DNA from: Sitta carolinensis
Taxonomy: Eukaryota > Chordata > Aves > Passeriformes > Sittidae
Length of the DNA stretch: 64,000 nt
Reading direction: 5' to 3'
Assembly (NCBI GenBank): GCA_032173965.1
Contig: CM063290.1
Coordinates: forward strand, 3,788,501-3,852,500
Every line of letters starts with the position of its first letter. The stretch's first letter is position 1. This document shows positions 37,236 to 52,010 of the stretch, piece after piece. Made by a program: the position numbers and the translations under genes. The notes beneath the pieces were generated by a model, which was given only the letters and a program-made list of their open reading frames with translations, was not told the origin of the DNA and searched no databases.

Positions 37236-40200
37236 TTTAAAAAAAAAAAGGCAGCTCAGTGAAGTCATCTCCACATTCTAAATATTCAGTTAATAAATTA
37301 AGATAACTAGGCTGCAAACCTATTTCTCCATTAAAAAAAAAAGCCGTCTCTGATGGCAGAAGATTTCCCAGGCAATGCTGTCCACAAAGCAAGAGGGAAG
37401 AGTCCCCTCTCCAGTGGGAAAGCTGAGAGGACACAGCCATGTCAAACCTCCATAAACCAAAGTCACTTTAAAGCACTAATAACTAAAATTAGATTTTTTT
37501 AAAATGAAGAAATCGTGTCTTCTCACTTTGCCTGTTGTCAGCAATTAGGTCTATTTGCATTTGTCATCTCTCTCTCTGTCAGACCAGAATTCTTCCCATG
37601 CCCTGTGGTGGGTGAAGAGCAAGCCCTCATTCAAAGCTGTACAGGACAATTTCTAGGGAGGGTGGAAGACTCGTGCAGAATCTGTCAGAGCTGGTTTCAG
37701 TTACTTTCATTCCAAGCTGCTGAAGAACTCCTTCAAACCCCTTCAGCCCTCAAAGTTTGGAGGTTTGAATAGATTGCCTGGATGGGTTTTTTCTCCTTGC
37801 ACCATTCTAGAAGGCTCTATCTCCATTGAATCCTCCTGGGATGAACAATGAGTTTTCCTCTTGATGAGAAAATGAGTGAAACATTCCTCTGTCCATAGAG
37901 CATGCCATGGCAATGATTTTCTTAAAGCTTTGGATTTGGCTGAAAAATCCAAGCACTGAAACACCTACTACAATTTCTGTGGCTATTGTGAACAAAGAGG
38001 ATTCTCAGGGCTGTTGAAGAAGTATAAATAAAAACACATTTTTTTGCCTAACATCCCAGCTACTACTGGGGCTGCTGTGCAACCAGAGCAGGCCAAGCAC
38101 ATTGTCTAACACCACCAAGGCTCACGAGCCCGTGGTGCTAGATTTGCACAAACTGGGTGAATAAAAAAAACTGGTAATGATTTATTCAACCTGTTTCTGT
38201 TTCACATAACAGCCTGAGCAGATTATGATATTCTTTTACATGCTCCCAAATCCAAATGCGCTTCTGGATATTTTTAAAGTCACGACTGACTGGAAATATT
38301 TGTGATTTTAGCTGTTTTGTTTAGCAACGAGCAGTCAGAGCTTGCTTCTACCCCCCGACCCAATGAGCCCCCAAACATTTCCAGCCCAGGCTCATGCAGA
38401 TGTGAAATTAATGTTCACCTTCTGCTGGTAACTCTTACCAGCAAAATAATAAATTCAGTTAATAACGGAAAAGAGTATTCATGGTGCTTTCTTGACAGTG
38501 CTCATTCACCTCTGCACTTGTTATGGTAAAACAGAGTATTTGACACTGCTCACTTTTGGCAAGGCTCCACCATTCAGACAGTGCTGCAGCCACAGGCTGG
38601 AACAGATCCTGGGCAGTAAAAAAATAAAAAAACCCCACAACCAATATCTAATTGTAAAACACAAATGTTTTCCTGATGGAGCAGGAGCTTTCTGGGAGGC
38701 TGCAGCCCATCTCCAGGTAGGCTCCCATGCCCTGGGGGTGGTGTTTCTGTACAATAGCTGTGGCCACTGCACAGAAACACCTTCTCCTGCACAGGGTGAA
38801 AGCCTTCCGTTGTTCTTCCAAGCAGGACACAATATGGAACGTGACTGGGGAGTTTTCTCCATAAACAAACCAAACCTCTTTCCTTACAGAGCTGCCTTTC
38901 TTCTCCCAAGACCCACTAAAAGCTTGGAGTCTCCTTGAATCTATTAGAAATCTTTCCTGGAGAGAGGAACCAGACATTGTAAATGAACCTTCACTTAGAA
39001 GCCCCCTTGTACCTGCAAATACCCCACAGATTCCAGAGGCATTTTATGTCCTGCCTATTTACCTGTCATGCTAGTTCTCACCCTATGATTCATTTATTTT
39101 TAATGCTCTCAGCAGTTTTTACTGATACTTTTCAAGGTGTTAGGGTATCCCCCCTGTAGCACTTTTGGATTTGCTTGCAGAACTAATACACTGTGGCAAC
39201 ATACAGAGAGTATTGTTAAGATGCTTTGAGAAAACTTTTTAAAAGAAAGTTGTCCCCATAACCTGCATACACAGAGCAACATGTAAAGGACTAATAACTC
39301 AGACCAGGCTCTCAAATTAGCCTAGTGAGCACAGTAGGAGGCCAAACCCTGAACCAGGACATCTAGAGGGGACTTTGGCCATCACCCTCCACACAGGGCA
39401 AACACAAAGTCCCTCACAGTGCAGTCTGGATGGTTTAAAAACCATGAAGGATGAAGACTCCCATCTCTGTGTGTCCCAGTGCTTGCTCACACACAGGCCA
39501 CTTTTCTTTCCTACACCCAGCTCCAGGTTTCTAAAATCATGCTTGCACCAGGGGTGTAAAATTGGTGGTTTGGGTGCACATGGCAAGTAAAAGGGATAAA
39601 AACTCACTGTTTCCACACTCCTTTTGATCCAGCCCTGTTTCCCAGGTACAGGGATCCCACCAGGTCCTAGCAGAAAGAATTGTTCCCCAGTTGGTCCTTT
39701 CCCTGCTTCTATCTCCAGAAAACCCCTGATACTGTAGCAGGGCTTGTTCTTGAGCTTTATGGGACTTTCATGCTCCAGAAAAAATGAATCTTTTTGAACA
39801 ATCAAGATCTACCAGGAAATGCCCAAACAGAAAGCTACTGGAACTTAACCTCATCTGAATTCAGATCTGACAATATTGTAGCCACTCTGCAGGGCTCATT
39901 CTGGCACTGTAGTGCCAGAATACTTCCCAAAGTCCCAGGAAACTCCAGAATTGCCTCTGAACAGTGCACTGCCAGGCTGGCTCCATCAGCACTCTTCTGG
40001 GGCAGCTGGTATGAAGAGGGCTTGCCTCTCTCCACAGAAGCTGCCTCCACACTTTCTGGCTCCCCTTTTGGCAAATCAGTATTAAGGTCAAGAACACCAT
40101 CTAAGAAAACATTGAAAATATGACTCAATATTCAAACACCTGCACGTTCTTAATTATCTGAGCGGCTCCCTCCATCAAAAATATTCATTATTTGCTGCAT

Positions 40201-41179
40201 TTCTTAAATAACAGGGAAAGTCACCGCTGCATTTCCCAATAATGTATGCCCACAACTCTATTTTCCCCATCTGCTATGCTTGCCTACAACTGGTCATTTG
40301 TTACCTGCTAGTTCCAATTGATTTCCTTTTGCCTCTGCTTTCCCTTGCCATGAGAGCAGGGAACAAACAGCACGATTTATACCAGCCATCCAGTACCAAT
40401 CATTAGATAACAAGGCCCTTTACTGAAAGCATTTAGAGTAAAACAATACTTTAAGTTTACCTTTGCTTCCACTTCCTTCTTTATTACTCCAGGTTCAAAA
40501 TAAGGCCAAAGAAGTTCCACTTACATGGAAGATTAGACAATCATCCAATATAAATCCTTCACATCCTATACAACGTAGGGCTCGGATTCTACTGCAACTG
40601 ATTAAATTTCTTTTTTAAATTGGTTTCATGAGATTCTCAGGCCTCCTCCTCTTATGCCCATTTGCCACCTATTGATTTGGATGTGAAGACAACAGCTCCA
40701 TTTTTGGTGGCTTTTAACCCATAGAATCCCAGGTATGGATGACTTTTGGGCTTCAGCTCATAAAGCTTGATGGAAAAACAGAGACAGAGATTGGGAAAGA
40801 CTCACTGGATTCCCTCCTTGGCTTTTCCCACCTCAAACCAATCAGGAAGCAAGTGAAGTCACTTTGCACTGAGCCAGTTTCATCCTTGTTTCCTCTGCAC
40901 TGTGGAAATTTTTATTCCCTGCACAGAAGAGAGCTGGACTAGAAGAAACTAAATATGAGAAACTAAGCCGAAGAATATAAAAATCAGCAAGAAACTCAAA
41001 AATTCAAACCTGCCAGGTGTGCACTGAGGGTCCTTTGGGTGACTTGGTTCATCACAGCTAATGCTGCATGGCTGGACAAAATGCTGTCCCAATGAAAAGC
41101 CTTGCTCATAACAATTGCTGTGTGCATATGTAATGTATTCATATCCAACCTTTGACAGAGTCAGAACTTTCCACTGAAA

Positions 41180-41199
41180 ATATATATATATATATTTTT
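41180..41199. repeat. Short (TA)n tract
   Basis: About 16 bases of TA followed by T6. The 37.3-43.6 kb stretch is otherwise unique sequence with no supported gene. Confidence 0.85.
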
Positions 41200-43599
41200 T
41201 CCTAAAGGCAGATTATGCTCCAGTAAAACTTTAATAATATTATTCCAACAATGGCTGTTCTACCTGCTTGAAATTCAGTGTCAAGGAAAGTGGGTGATAT
41301 TCAGCCACCTGAGGGGATGTGAGGAGCTCAGGATGGGAGGATTTTGAGAGAGAGAATTTCTGGAGGATTGCTGTCTCCTCTTCCCCCAGCCACGACCAGA
41401 AGCAGAGGGTGATGTAGAGAGAGCCTCACTCTTCTGCACACACGCCTGAAACTGCAGAAGCAACAACACCCAGAAAATTGAAACCTTTTAGGTCGAGGCT
41501 GCCAAACAGCCTGGTTCCCTCTGTGACACTGAACGGGCCGTCTCCATTACCTAATTCTTCTGGAAGTTCAGGGGGAAAACGTCTCCCAGTGGAAACTCCT
41601 GACTCCCGAGCACTTTGGCAAATCTGGATCTTATTTAGGTGCCTAATTCGGGGCTGAGCAGCAGAGGACTAGCAGGGTGATAATAAAAGAAAAGATTGCG
41701 GCAATTTATCACTGGAGAGCAGCACAAAACCCTTCCCAATTTTCCCAATTCTTTTATTAAACAAACTTTAATCAATATAGTCTGGTTTCCTGAAGCTAGA
41801 GGCGAGCTGGGAAATTCAGATTTTGATTTCACCAAATAATTCATGGCTATATCTCCAGAAACATGCTGGAGAATCCTCCTTAATTTTCCACAGAGTTATT
41901 CTGCTGGAATAAAATTGATTCTGTCTCTAGCATGGTAATGCATTTTTGAATCCTTCTTCATACATTTTAGCAGATGCAGCATAGCTGCTCTTTTAATATT
42001 TTATTAATATTATATGTAAGACAATATCATTTATCACAGCATTTTGAGACAAGGGTCAAACACTTCTTCTGACAGAAAAATTAAAAATCCTTTTCATTGA
42101 ATATTTATATGCTCTACCATAAATAAAAAAAGAAGTTTTCACATAAAAATCTATTAATTTCAAATCCAAGTGCTTTGGGTTTTATGCAAGTGCAAAACCT
42201 TTGTAAGGGACACATCCAAACCTCAGTGAATCACTTGAAAATGCCCTTAAACCCCAAGGGGCTGAGCCTGGGCCCTGTGGCATTTAGTTGTCAAAAGGGG
42301 AGCCTGGGTACAAACACTCATGTGCTAATAATTGAAAGGTCAGTTCCATATACCTTTCATTTTGCACAGGGCTGTGCAGGCTGGGAATTTCAGCTCCAGT
42401 TACCCACAAGTCTAAGAATGCCTCAGCTCATGACAAAAGAGGAAACTGGTGTAATTCAAAGAACTGTTGTCATGCCCAGGTTTAAAAAAAAGTGTTCGAA
42501 TTCCAAATAAATTTGACTCTAAGGTTTTTGCTGAGGCTTCTGTGAATTAATACTAAAAGGTTGTTGTCAAGCTATATCAAAAAAAAACCCTCTGCAGCCA
42601 ACTGTCCATCCTCCCTTCAGCAGGGGGGCTGCATGTAATTTTCTGCCTTCAATTAAGATTCACCACTAAATTCATCCTCTTTTAAAACCACATTATTGCA
42701 CCCTATGGTATCACATGAAATGCACAGCAAAGGTTTGGGAATTCTTTTGGAGGATGATGGGGAGTGGAAGCCCATGTTACAGGCACAATGGAAGTAAATG
42801 CATAATTCAGTCCTTGCTTTTTTATTTGTCCTTGGCATTAATGAAGAACAAATTAGCTACTCTCCTTGGGTGTCTACCAGAAATAATAGCAACAACTAGA
42901 GCTCTTTCCCCCCCTCAGTAATATGTTCCTTTGTAGATAAGCACTGTGAAGAGGTAAAATTATGTCTTTTAAAAGTTTACTGTTTTCTTGTTCTAAGATG
43001 TAAATGATAAGGTTGGGACTGGGAAGTAATTCAGAAATATTTATTCCACTGAGACAATAGCTTTTTTGTCATCAGAAGAAAGAATTGGTGACTACCAAAA
43101 CAAAACAAAAAGACAACAGCATTAACCATGGCTTGTGCTACACCAGTAAATAAGAAACACCTTTCCAACAGCTCAGCAGGACAAAGCCTGGGCCCTGGCT
43201 AAGGGATGGGAATACCCACCCCAGGAGGTGACCTGGCTGAGGGACACAGCATTTTTATTGTCACTCACATGTGTGCAATGAATACAATAAGACACTGGAA
43301 GCATTTCCCCCTCTTCCAGATGATTAATTTACAGCCTGTTTCATCAACATTTTTATGATGTGTAACAGGGACTTCTAAAAAACATAAACATCTTTGCATC
43401 ATTTTACAGGTATGACATCCTGACCAAGGTGGTTCTTGGTTGAAAGGAAGTGTTCAGCCTGGAACTGGAGCTTACTTCAAATAAATTGACTCCAAAGCAT
43501 TGAAATCCATGATATAAGCAAGGCAAAGCACCAAAATAACACCTCTAAAGTGAAGACCAGCATGTAGACATAGCTGAAAGACAGATCTACCTGCAATGC

Positions 43600-44010
43600 A
43601 ATACATTTGTGCAATTAAATCAACCTGCCACTCTCTCGTCTCTTATGTAGTTGCAGAAATACTAATAATAATTATCCCCACATATCTAGAAAGACTGAAT
43701 TAATGGTTCCAAGCAGCAAGAACTTGTTTGTGTTTGGATCTCTCTCACCAGAGCTTCTTTAACTAGCTCCTGGGTAGAATTCATTAATTTTTATTAACAG
43801 GGAAAACATTTGTCCCCGTGACAATATTTGCATTGCCTGAATGATTTTCACCTCTGCCACAAGGTGTACTATCGGCTCATACATCACACGATTACTCGGA
43901 GAGCAGAAAGACCCTCAGTCATTAGTGAGTGAATTAAAGATGATCTAAAGAGCTATTAATCACAGTGACAAAAGCCTTAATGTTGCTATGACCCTAGTGG
44001 AGCCTGGGGA
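43600..44010. promoter_or_regulatory. Candidate conserved non-coding element
   Basis: Long repeat-free block with AATAATAATTATCC near 43665, TTCATTAATTTTTATTAAC near 43780, and a CpG-bearing core around 43870-43902 (ATCGGC, CACGATTACTCGG), then TATTAATCAC near 43955. Three spaced CpGs and dense homeodomain cores suggest constraint. No open frame of note. Inference only. Confidence 0.4.
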
Positions 44011-47000
44011 CTAAAAGGGAAGCCGAGGGAGAGAAAATGGAAACATATGTTTTCTCCAAAATAACCTACCTTAGGAGAACTGTCAAAGATAGAGTCCCTT
44101 CAAACTGAGAAATTCTGCCATACCTCTGCTCCTAGACAGGTTCTGTAGCCAGTCTACTTTACTATTGTTATTATTATTTACAGTTACTATAAACAATTAT
44201 GCAATAAAAGATACATGGTATATCCAGACCTTCTTTTTCTTTGCCAGGAGTTATTTAAAAACCAATATATTTAGAGCAAACTGATACTTGTAACATACTG
44301 TAGGATAAACAGAGATCACTTAACTCACAACGTAGTTCAAACTAAAGACTTAGCATCCATATCCCCTGTGGAGAACACCAGGCAATAAACTCTGCTTCTG
44401 CATTTTTAATCTGAAACTGTACTACTAAATAAATTCAAGAAAAAGCAAAGCCTTTCATTTGCTGGCACCAGCTCAGATTCAGCAAGGTGAGTCAGATGAC
44501 ACAAAGCTTAAATCGCAAAAGCCAAATATATTAATATTTCTATTATCAGATATTTCTAATCTTCCCAATCACCACTTTAGACATCCTCAGTTCCAGCCTC
44601 TTCCTATTGGCTGTGGCTTAGTGAGTTGTGTCTATAATAAAGTTCTCTCTGTTTTATGGGCAGTAAGATACCAAAACAAAAACTGTGCATACAGCTGTAG
44701 CTGAGAGTCTCATGAGAAACATGACACTGTATTGTATTTTCTTCAAATATTACAGTCTGTAGACAGAAATTGAATATTTCTCCATCTGTGTGCACTACAA
44801 AGAGATGTGTTGGAGCAGCAGAGCTCCCAGTACCCTCTGCTGTGCTCTCTGTGCCTCATGGACAGCACAGAGCTCCTTCCTGCTAAGGGTTCTCCAATGC
44901 TGCTTCAAGCCATGCTCCCTGAGGATCTGACCACAGCTCTTGGAGGATTCCCACTTTGAATGGCTACAGAGGGACAGGGAAACCTCTGTAATGAGCACAC
45001 AGGCCAGGTATTAAAAATTAGTTTAGGGAACACAAGGAACCTTCCACCTTTCTCTGCTCTCCTTTCCTTCCACCCTCTGAGCCTACAAATTAGACAAATT
45101 CAATCTCCCAGAATTCAATCAAGGGAGTTTAAAGTCTCCTGCTCTGATCTCAGGCTCCAATCCCGTGCTGGACTCTACAAAGATGAGCTTGTTCTTAGAC
45201 AGGACTGCTGCCTCACTTTTTATAAAACTCTTAGTATTTAGTGACGTGATATCTGATCGGTCTAAAGTAGAACTTTCATCTCAATGAGAAAGGGCACTAC
45301 ATATTCATCTGGTGTCAGACCCATACATAAACAAGCTTCCTCAAATGACAGATCAGAAGCAAGAAGTGGCCTCTTTTTTCTAATAGCATCAGCCCAGCTG
45401 CAGATCTCAGTGGCGCTTATTCTCAGCTGGTCTGCTTTCAACTTTCACTTCCCATTTAGAAAGCTAAATTGGGAGTGCTTTAATCTTCTGGGTTCGTTTC
45501 CTTAATGAGAAGTGAAAGGTATAAGTGGCAGCAGGTAAAGAGATATTGAAAGCTGTGGCAGACTAGCATTTAAATTTTAAGAAAAGCTAGATCAGAGCAT
45601 TTTCTAACATTCTTTTTTTTCTATGATAGCAAAAAAATTAAAAAAAAAAAACATAAAAAACAAAGGTTTTTTGCTGGGAAGACAGCACATCAACAGAAGG
45701 GCAAATTTTGAGTGGGGCAGAGAGAAGAATGTGGATTTTGTCCTGGGGTATGCTGCAAAACTCTGCCCCGATGCACCACTGAAAGATGTTCATTTGAGCT
45801 CACATTTCTCAAAGAGTGTGTTCAGCTTCAAAGTAAGCAAAGACACTCTTGCTGCCTGTAATGTCCTCAACACTTCACAGGATGAGGCCTTAGGAGCAGA
45901 AAACAAAGTTGTAGTTAAGAATTCCCCTAAAAGCTTCATTCTGAAAGTATTTTCTGCTAGTGGAAGGCATTATGGCTTAGCTTGTCCAGTTTTCCTTTCC
46001 AGATATTAAAAAAATTGTCATGTCCCTGCATAATTTCTTCCTTCAAAAACCCAAAGAAAACCAAGAGAAAAGCAATCTGATGTAACATGCATCCCATGAA
46101 GAGGCAGGTGTGATGCCAGGACAAGCTTTATTTCACAAGCCTCTCAAAAGAGCACATTTCATCGCTCATTCCTTCACCCAAATACTTTTCCTGCTAATCT
46201 CCGTTTGCTTAGGCAGAAAGAAATTCCTGTCCTTTTGGTCATAACCAAGGAGTCTCATAGAAATCCAGGCCCTGGATTTCAATATCTGTGCCCGCTTGAT
46301 GGTATCACTTATGTCAACATTTCCAGAAGTGAACACTGTGTGGGACTCCCCTTCCACACGATCAGCCTCAGCCCCACTGCTCTGCTCCTCCCAGTGCCTC
46401 AGTGCCCCAGATCTGCTCCATCATTACCTATCTCCTTGTATTTCCATTAAATAACTCCACAAGTGATGCACAAGAAGAGTTTCACTGCTCTCATGTCTCC
46501 CTTTCCAATGAGTTACAGCTGATGTGACTTGGGGAAGAGTTGTCAGAGAAAAGTGCTAAATCTCAGCAGCAGAAAGGAATGATTGGGGCACATTTTATGA
46601 ATACAACCCCACATCCATTAGCCATCAGGAACTACATCATGGAGCACACCACTGGTGCTGCATTCCTGCGAGGAGCAGTCTGGAAAAATAGGTTTAAATT
46701 GTGCCAAAACACCTGCTAACACCCTTCGCTGTGGTCCCCGCTCTGTACCTGAATTTTTCATGGCTAATTAAGAGGTAACAGCCCCTACTTTCCCACTGCA
46801 CTTCAGGTGTTTGGAGGAGTGCTTTATTGTGCTTCCTTGCATTTCCCCTGGGTTTTGTTCCTACACATCCGATCCATGTGTTACTGACTTAGCTCATTAA
46901 ATATAAATTGACATCTCCACTATGCTGAGCAGAGTATCCTCAAAATCCCTGAAATATCATCGTACCTCAAGTAACACAGAGCAGGCCGGAATATCCTGTG

Positions 47001-47089
47001 TGAGTGAGAGTCTGGGAAACAAAACCAACAGAGGTTCATTCCCCTAATACATGGAGAAAAGGGGATGCAGTGCAAATGAAGCATAGGAT

Positions 47090-47500
47090 GGTAAATAAGA
47101 CCTGTATTCGCTTGCAGTCATGCACTATAGCCATTAAGCCTTAAGGTCTTAAAGGTACCAAGCAATGCATATGATAAATTTCTCAAAAACATCCCAGCCA
47201 TAACATAGTTCCTGCTGATTGCTCATTTACCCATAATGCATGCTGTCATAGCAAAGCCTGACAAATGACAGCCAAAGCTCAGGTTATTTTTTACACTGAC
47301 TGCCAAGCCCCTCACCTCAGATTATTCATTTATTAGGGCAATCACTGAGGTCTGGGTACTTAATATTGTTTTCACCAAATATGAAAATGATCTACTTGCC
47401 TATTCTTTAGTTCCTCCTAGGGCAAGCCATTTATCATCAGCCCTGGATAAATGACTGCTTCATTATAGCCATAATTTATGAGATGTTAGAACTAAAGAGC
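47090..47500. promoter_or_regulatory. Candidate conserved non-coding element
   Basis: Repeat-free AT-rich block with CCATAATGCATGC near 47231, a MEIS-type TGACAG at 47266-47271, GATTATTCATTTATTAG near 47322 and GATAAATGAC near 47446. An AAGATAA (GATA/EVI1-like) core follows at 47539-47545. Regulatory role is inferred from motif density. Confidence 0.35.
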
Positions 47501-50500
47501 CACACCTAAAGACTTAAAGCTTTAATATGGATTAAAATAAGATAATCAATCAAGCATATACAAATTCTCTTTAGAATTATTTCTTGCTTTGAAATGGCTT
47601 TGCATTTTCAGAATGGAAGTAGTTTTAAATTTCTTCTTTTCCAAGCCCAGCTAAACTAGTTTAAAAGTCCATGAGGATGTCTAGGATATAACCTTGTTTG
47701 TCAGCCTTAGATGCTGCTTGGCAGTCATGACATAATTCAATAAAGTTGCCTTTTGGGCTAAGGACATTTTTTGTGGTTTTGATGGCATATTGTAACCCAG
47801 ACTGAGAAGACTTGCAGGCCTTCAGTCCAGAACAAGTGAGGAAAATGCAAACTGATGCCAGACTCCAGCATTCTCCATAGATGTTTTGCATCCTCTCCTG
47901 TGGAATTTTGCTGCCCTGATGTTACAGAAGAGAGTTGAATGCTACCATTGAAAAATATTTCCATGGTTTTAAGGGAGTTTCTCTGCCTGAAACAGCATTT
48001 TGCAGCTCAGAGTTTGGTGTGAGGGAAGCTTCTTCCTCTAGCTGGGGAATTAAACATCCCTCCCTTCCCCAAAATACTGTTACAGCTTGAAAGCAAAAGT
48101 GTCTGGTTTGTCTCGATTATATATTTGCCAGCACAAAGCCAACATAAATATTATTCCTCAAGCAAGCACCTTGCTTGAAACACAAGCCTAAGTCTACTTA
48201 ACCACTTAATCCTGCATCTTCTGAAGCCCCTGTTGGAAATACATAATATTTCAGATTTTTCGATTCTACCACCAAGACAAGGATGCAGTTACAGTTTCCA
48301 CTGCCAGCCAGGTGGGCACAAAAGTCTCAGGCAGTGCTGGAGCCTCAGGGTCCAAAGGCAAGATGAATGAACTATCCAGGAAGCCCAGAGCAAGAATTCA
48401 AGCAGGAAATTCATGATGTCATGATCAGGCTTTCAGGAGAGGGCACTTTGTTTTCTCATGCACCAAGCCCTGGTAGGTGCATGGACAACCTGAGCATCCC
48501 CCTGAAGTTCAAGCCTGGATAAGGCACCCAGAAGGAACAGGGGGTGAAGCACACAAAGACCCTGTACTTGCAGCCACAATTACAAAAACCAAACTTTCCC
48601 AACAGCTTCTTACTCTCAGAATAAGTGCCTGCGACATGTGTTTTACTGAAGCAGATTGTTGGGTTTATGATGAGAGAATACACAGCAGCTTCACTCAATG
48701 CAGCTTTAGCCAATGAGGCTTCCTCAGTAATGCTAACACAGATTTAAATTTAATCCCAGCACCAGGCTTTGTTAGCTAAAGGACATTTTTCACTCTGGGT
48801 TAAGTCCCCCTCTCATACAACTTGGTGTCAGCACTTCAGCAGGAATAAAACAATCCAAGCTCTGCAGTTCCCCATGTGAGAGAGCTGTTTAAGGATATCT
48901 GTGGCAGGAAATGCTTGATACACACATTAGAGATGCAGTGAAGTTTAAAATATCTACCTATCCACACAGTCATAAAGACACATGTATAGGAGCATACTTG
49001 TTGGCACAGGTGCATATAAGATTTTTTTTTTTGCTGTGCATGCAAATAAACAGCTAAAACACAGGATTATAGGCACAACCTAAAAGAACTTAAAGACTCC
49101 AGGGCCCAAAAAGATCAATTTCCCTAATTATTTTGGGAAGTTTTAACTGGAAGTTCAATAGAATTGAGGCACAATGCTGTTTCCCAGCCTCTAATGTGCT
49201 AAGAAAAACCCAGTTCCCCTGCATGAGCCATTCCAGTGACCCAGGCTCCAAACTTGGCAGGGGGGAGATGCTCCATGGCAATGGAGAAGCACATGGACCA
49301 CATTTATCTCAGTGCCACTGGGCTGGGGGACATCACCAGGCTGCACCAACCCCTCCCAAGCCACTTCCCCTCTCCAAGTCAAAATCCATCATCATCATCC
49401 TCTCTTAAAACAAATTCTCACTCGGAGCAAGAAGCTGTGTTCCACGTTCTTCGCCAAAATAAATGTAAAATCAAGTTAGAAACCCTCCAAAATAGGGTTG
49501 GTAATGCAAATATTGACACAGCAAAGAGCAGGGAGTGCAAAGCATGGCTGGACAGACAGTCTGAATACAAAATATTTCACAAAAATGTCATCTTTATTTA
49601 GTGGGTGATGAAATCAGCAACTATTTTAAAAGATTTATAGTTTTTGTAGCCCAGACACTTATGCCCCCAAGTAATATAATGGGAACGTGAAGCAAAGGCA
49701 GTTTTCACAAGTTATGTTTGGGATTAATGTGCTGAGCCCTCTAAATGCTGGCCTCCTGCTGATTTCCACGGAAGTTTTGAAGGAGCAGAATTTCTAGGAA
49801 CAGGTAATTAAGCCATGTTCTTCCCCACCCCTTCTTTTTCTACACAATGGCTTTATAGTTACACAATTTAATTCTTCTTACATGAGGCTGAGTCACCACC
49901 AGCCACCACAACACTGAAGGCACACTCAGGATGCAGAATGGAATGCACACGTTGAGAAAACATGCAGAAAATAACTGGCAGTTGTTTTCAGTGCTATCAA
50001 GTGGCACATACACCTTGGTGGTCACCTTGGGCCAAACCCTGCCCCCTGTAAGGCCATGGCCCTCTGGTTTGGTCCACCAGGAGCTCTGCAGCCCAAGAGG
50101 CTGCTCCAGTGTTGTTTCACCTCGCTGGCTGCCACGGGAATTGCTGGGCTAACCTGTGTGGGGAATCCTGCTCCTCTTCTTCCACAAGGAATAAACAGCA
50201 TTTAGAATAAGAGAAGGACATCTCTAAGAGGAAAGGTTCTGCTTCTTGGCAGCTCCTTTCCTTAGGCAAACATGCCTGGCTCAGAGGATGCACCAGCCTT
50301 GGGGGCACATTGACATTAGGAGTGACACACATTCTCCACTGCTCAGCAATGAGGCAAGTGCAGGGTTAAGGAGAATTAGGACCAAGCTGTAAAGGCATCA
50401 GGGTTTCCAAAGACATCTCTCTAATTACCACTCCTCAGCAGCTCTGTCTGAGTCAGATAGCTCAAAAAGGCTGTTGAGGTGTCTGCAGGTGGACAGCATC

Positions 50501-50669
50501 TGCCAGCAGCTCTGCTTGGGGCATGGAAGTGTGGCACAATGTCACCCACAGCCCACCTAACCAGCCTCCAGCCCCTAAAGAGCCTTGAACCTGCACACCT
50601 GCCCTGACTCAGCAACACCAAAGGTAGCTGGTGTCCAAACAAAACCACTGCACCTTCCCTACAAAGCTC

Positions 50670-51080
50670 AGATGTGGGCTTACCACAATATTAATTTATG
50701 CTGCTAAAAATTCCCCTTTTTATTCTTGTTTTTTAATGAACGTGGTTGTTCTATTAAGCTGGAAAAGTTGATGTGAAGAGAACAAGAAACAGCTTCCATG
50801 CAAACTGCTAAGTTACCAATTAGCTCCTTAAAACAATTGAAAGTCACAGAGCCCCCTCAATGCACAGAGGCGCTTAATTAATTAACATTAGATGTGATTA
50901 ATAATGAGTCTTGTTTAATAGTAAATATCTGCCTGCAATGCCTGCATGTCAGAACAAAAAGCCTTCAGAGAGCGGGCAACTATATTTATCCTGATTGCGT
51001 TTGGGATTTTAACATGTTTTGTGCAGGCTGACAAATGGCCTATTAATTATCTAATGTTGTCTGACAACAACAGCTTGATA
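50670..51080. promoter_or_regulatory. Candidate homeodomain-rich conserved element
   Basis: Contains the 12-base palindrome TTAATTAATTAA at 50874-50885, then GATTAATAATGAG, TTTAATAG, and CCTATTAATTATCTAATG near 51040. A short open frame (50946-51218) overlaps the block but matches no family I know. An enhancer is the likelier reading. Confidence 0.4.
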
Positions 51081-51229
51081 AAGATGTATGTTTTTGAATT
51101 GCTGGATGAAAACTGCTGGAGAAGAGCCCCACAGGGGCCTTGCTGTCCTAAAACTGGGCTCCAAGCCATGACAACAGCAAGACAAAGCCCTATCTCCTGC
51201 CACAGCCCTCGGAGATAAAATATGTCTTG

Positions 51230-52010
51230 GCATTAGGGACGTTTTCAGAAAACTGCTTCTGCAATATCTGATTAGGAAAAGGAGGAGTATGTCTTTACTA
51301 AATTGGGGTTAAGGCATAATCAATATCATATATGGAGTGTCTGGCCTATTCTGCATAAACACAGGCACTTCATATTATTAAGGAGTCTATAATGCAGAGG
51401 AAGCATATGGCAGGACATTGCAGCGCTTTCTATTCTTTTTATTTAGAACTTTATCTTCCAACCTGTTTGACAGCTGCTCCTAAGTGGTTTCACAGTGCCA
51501 AATTATTTTTATGATTGTTTGATGTTTTATTCTCCCATTTCAGTTAATGAGATAGGATCCCACAATGGTCATAATTCAGAGCTGTCAGAACTAAAAAGCA
51601 TGCTTGTGGCAAGATAGCCTGATGGTAAATAAGGCTAAAAGCTGTGGATAATAAAAACTCTCTTATCCGAGTCTCCTCTGCAATCAAAACTTGGTTTGGA
51701 TCCTTCTTTCCTTTGTGCTCTCTTGTACTACAACCTTTCCTTTTGGACAGGTAAACTATCAATCTTTGGGTAATGTCACCCTTTTAATTCTGTTCAACCT
51801 TTCCTTGTAATGAAATGTGTAGGATACACAGGAAATGTTGAAATGTCTAAAGATATTGAGTGCTATATTATAATTAAAGGGCTGGAGTCCTGTTTATTGT
51901 GCCAAGGGAATAATTTGTCATATATGCTTAGAAGAAACTGTTCAACAAATGACCTTTAAGAGTCCCAGGAAATGGGATATCTGGCATTCCCTAGGGATTT
52001 TAACAAAAAC
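51230..52010. promoter_or_regulatory. Candidate conserved non-coding block
   Basis: Almost 800 bases of repeat-free AT-rich DNA with TCTGATTAGG, CATAATCAATATCATATATGG, CTTTATCTTCC (reverse GATA) and TTTATGATTGTTTGATG. The length and uniformity resemble a conserved developmental element, but conservation cannot be tested here. Confidence 0.3.

Noticed and set aside
39317..39805. 162-codon minus-strand open frame
   Set aside because: No family resemblance and no flanking splice sites that would fit it into MECOM.
43440..43480. Possible CR1 piece (GGAAGTGTTCAGCCTGG)
   Set aside because: Only a short word resembles CR1 and the flanks do not continue the match.
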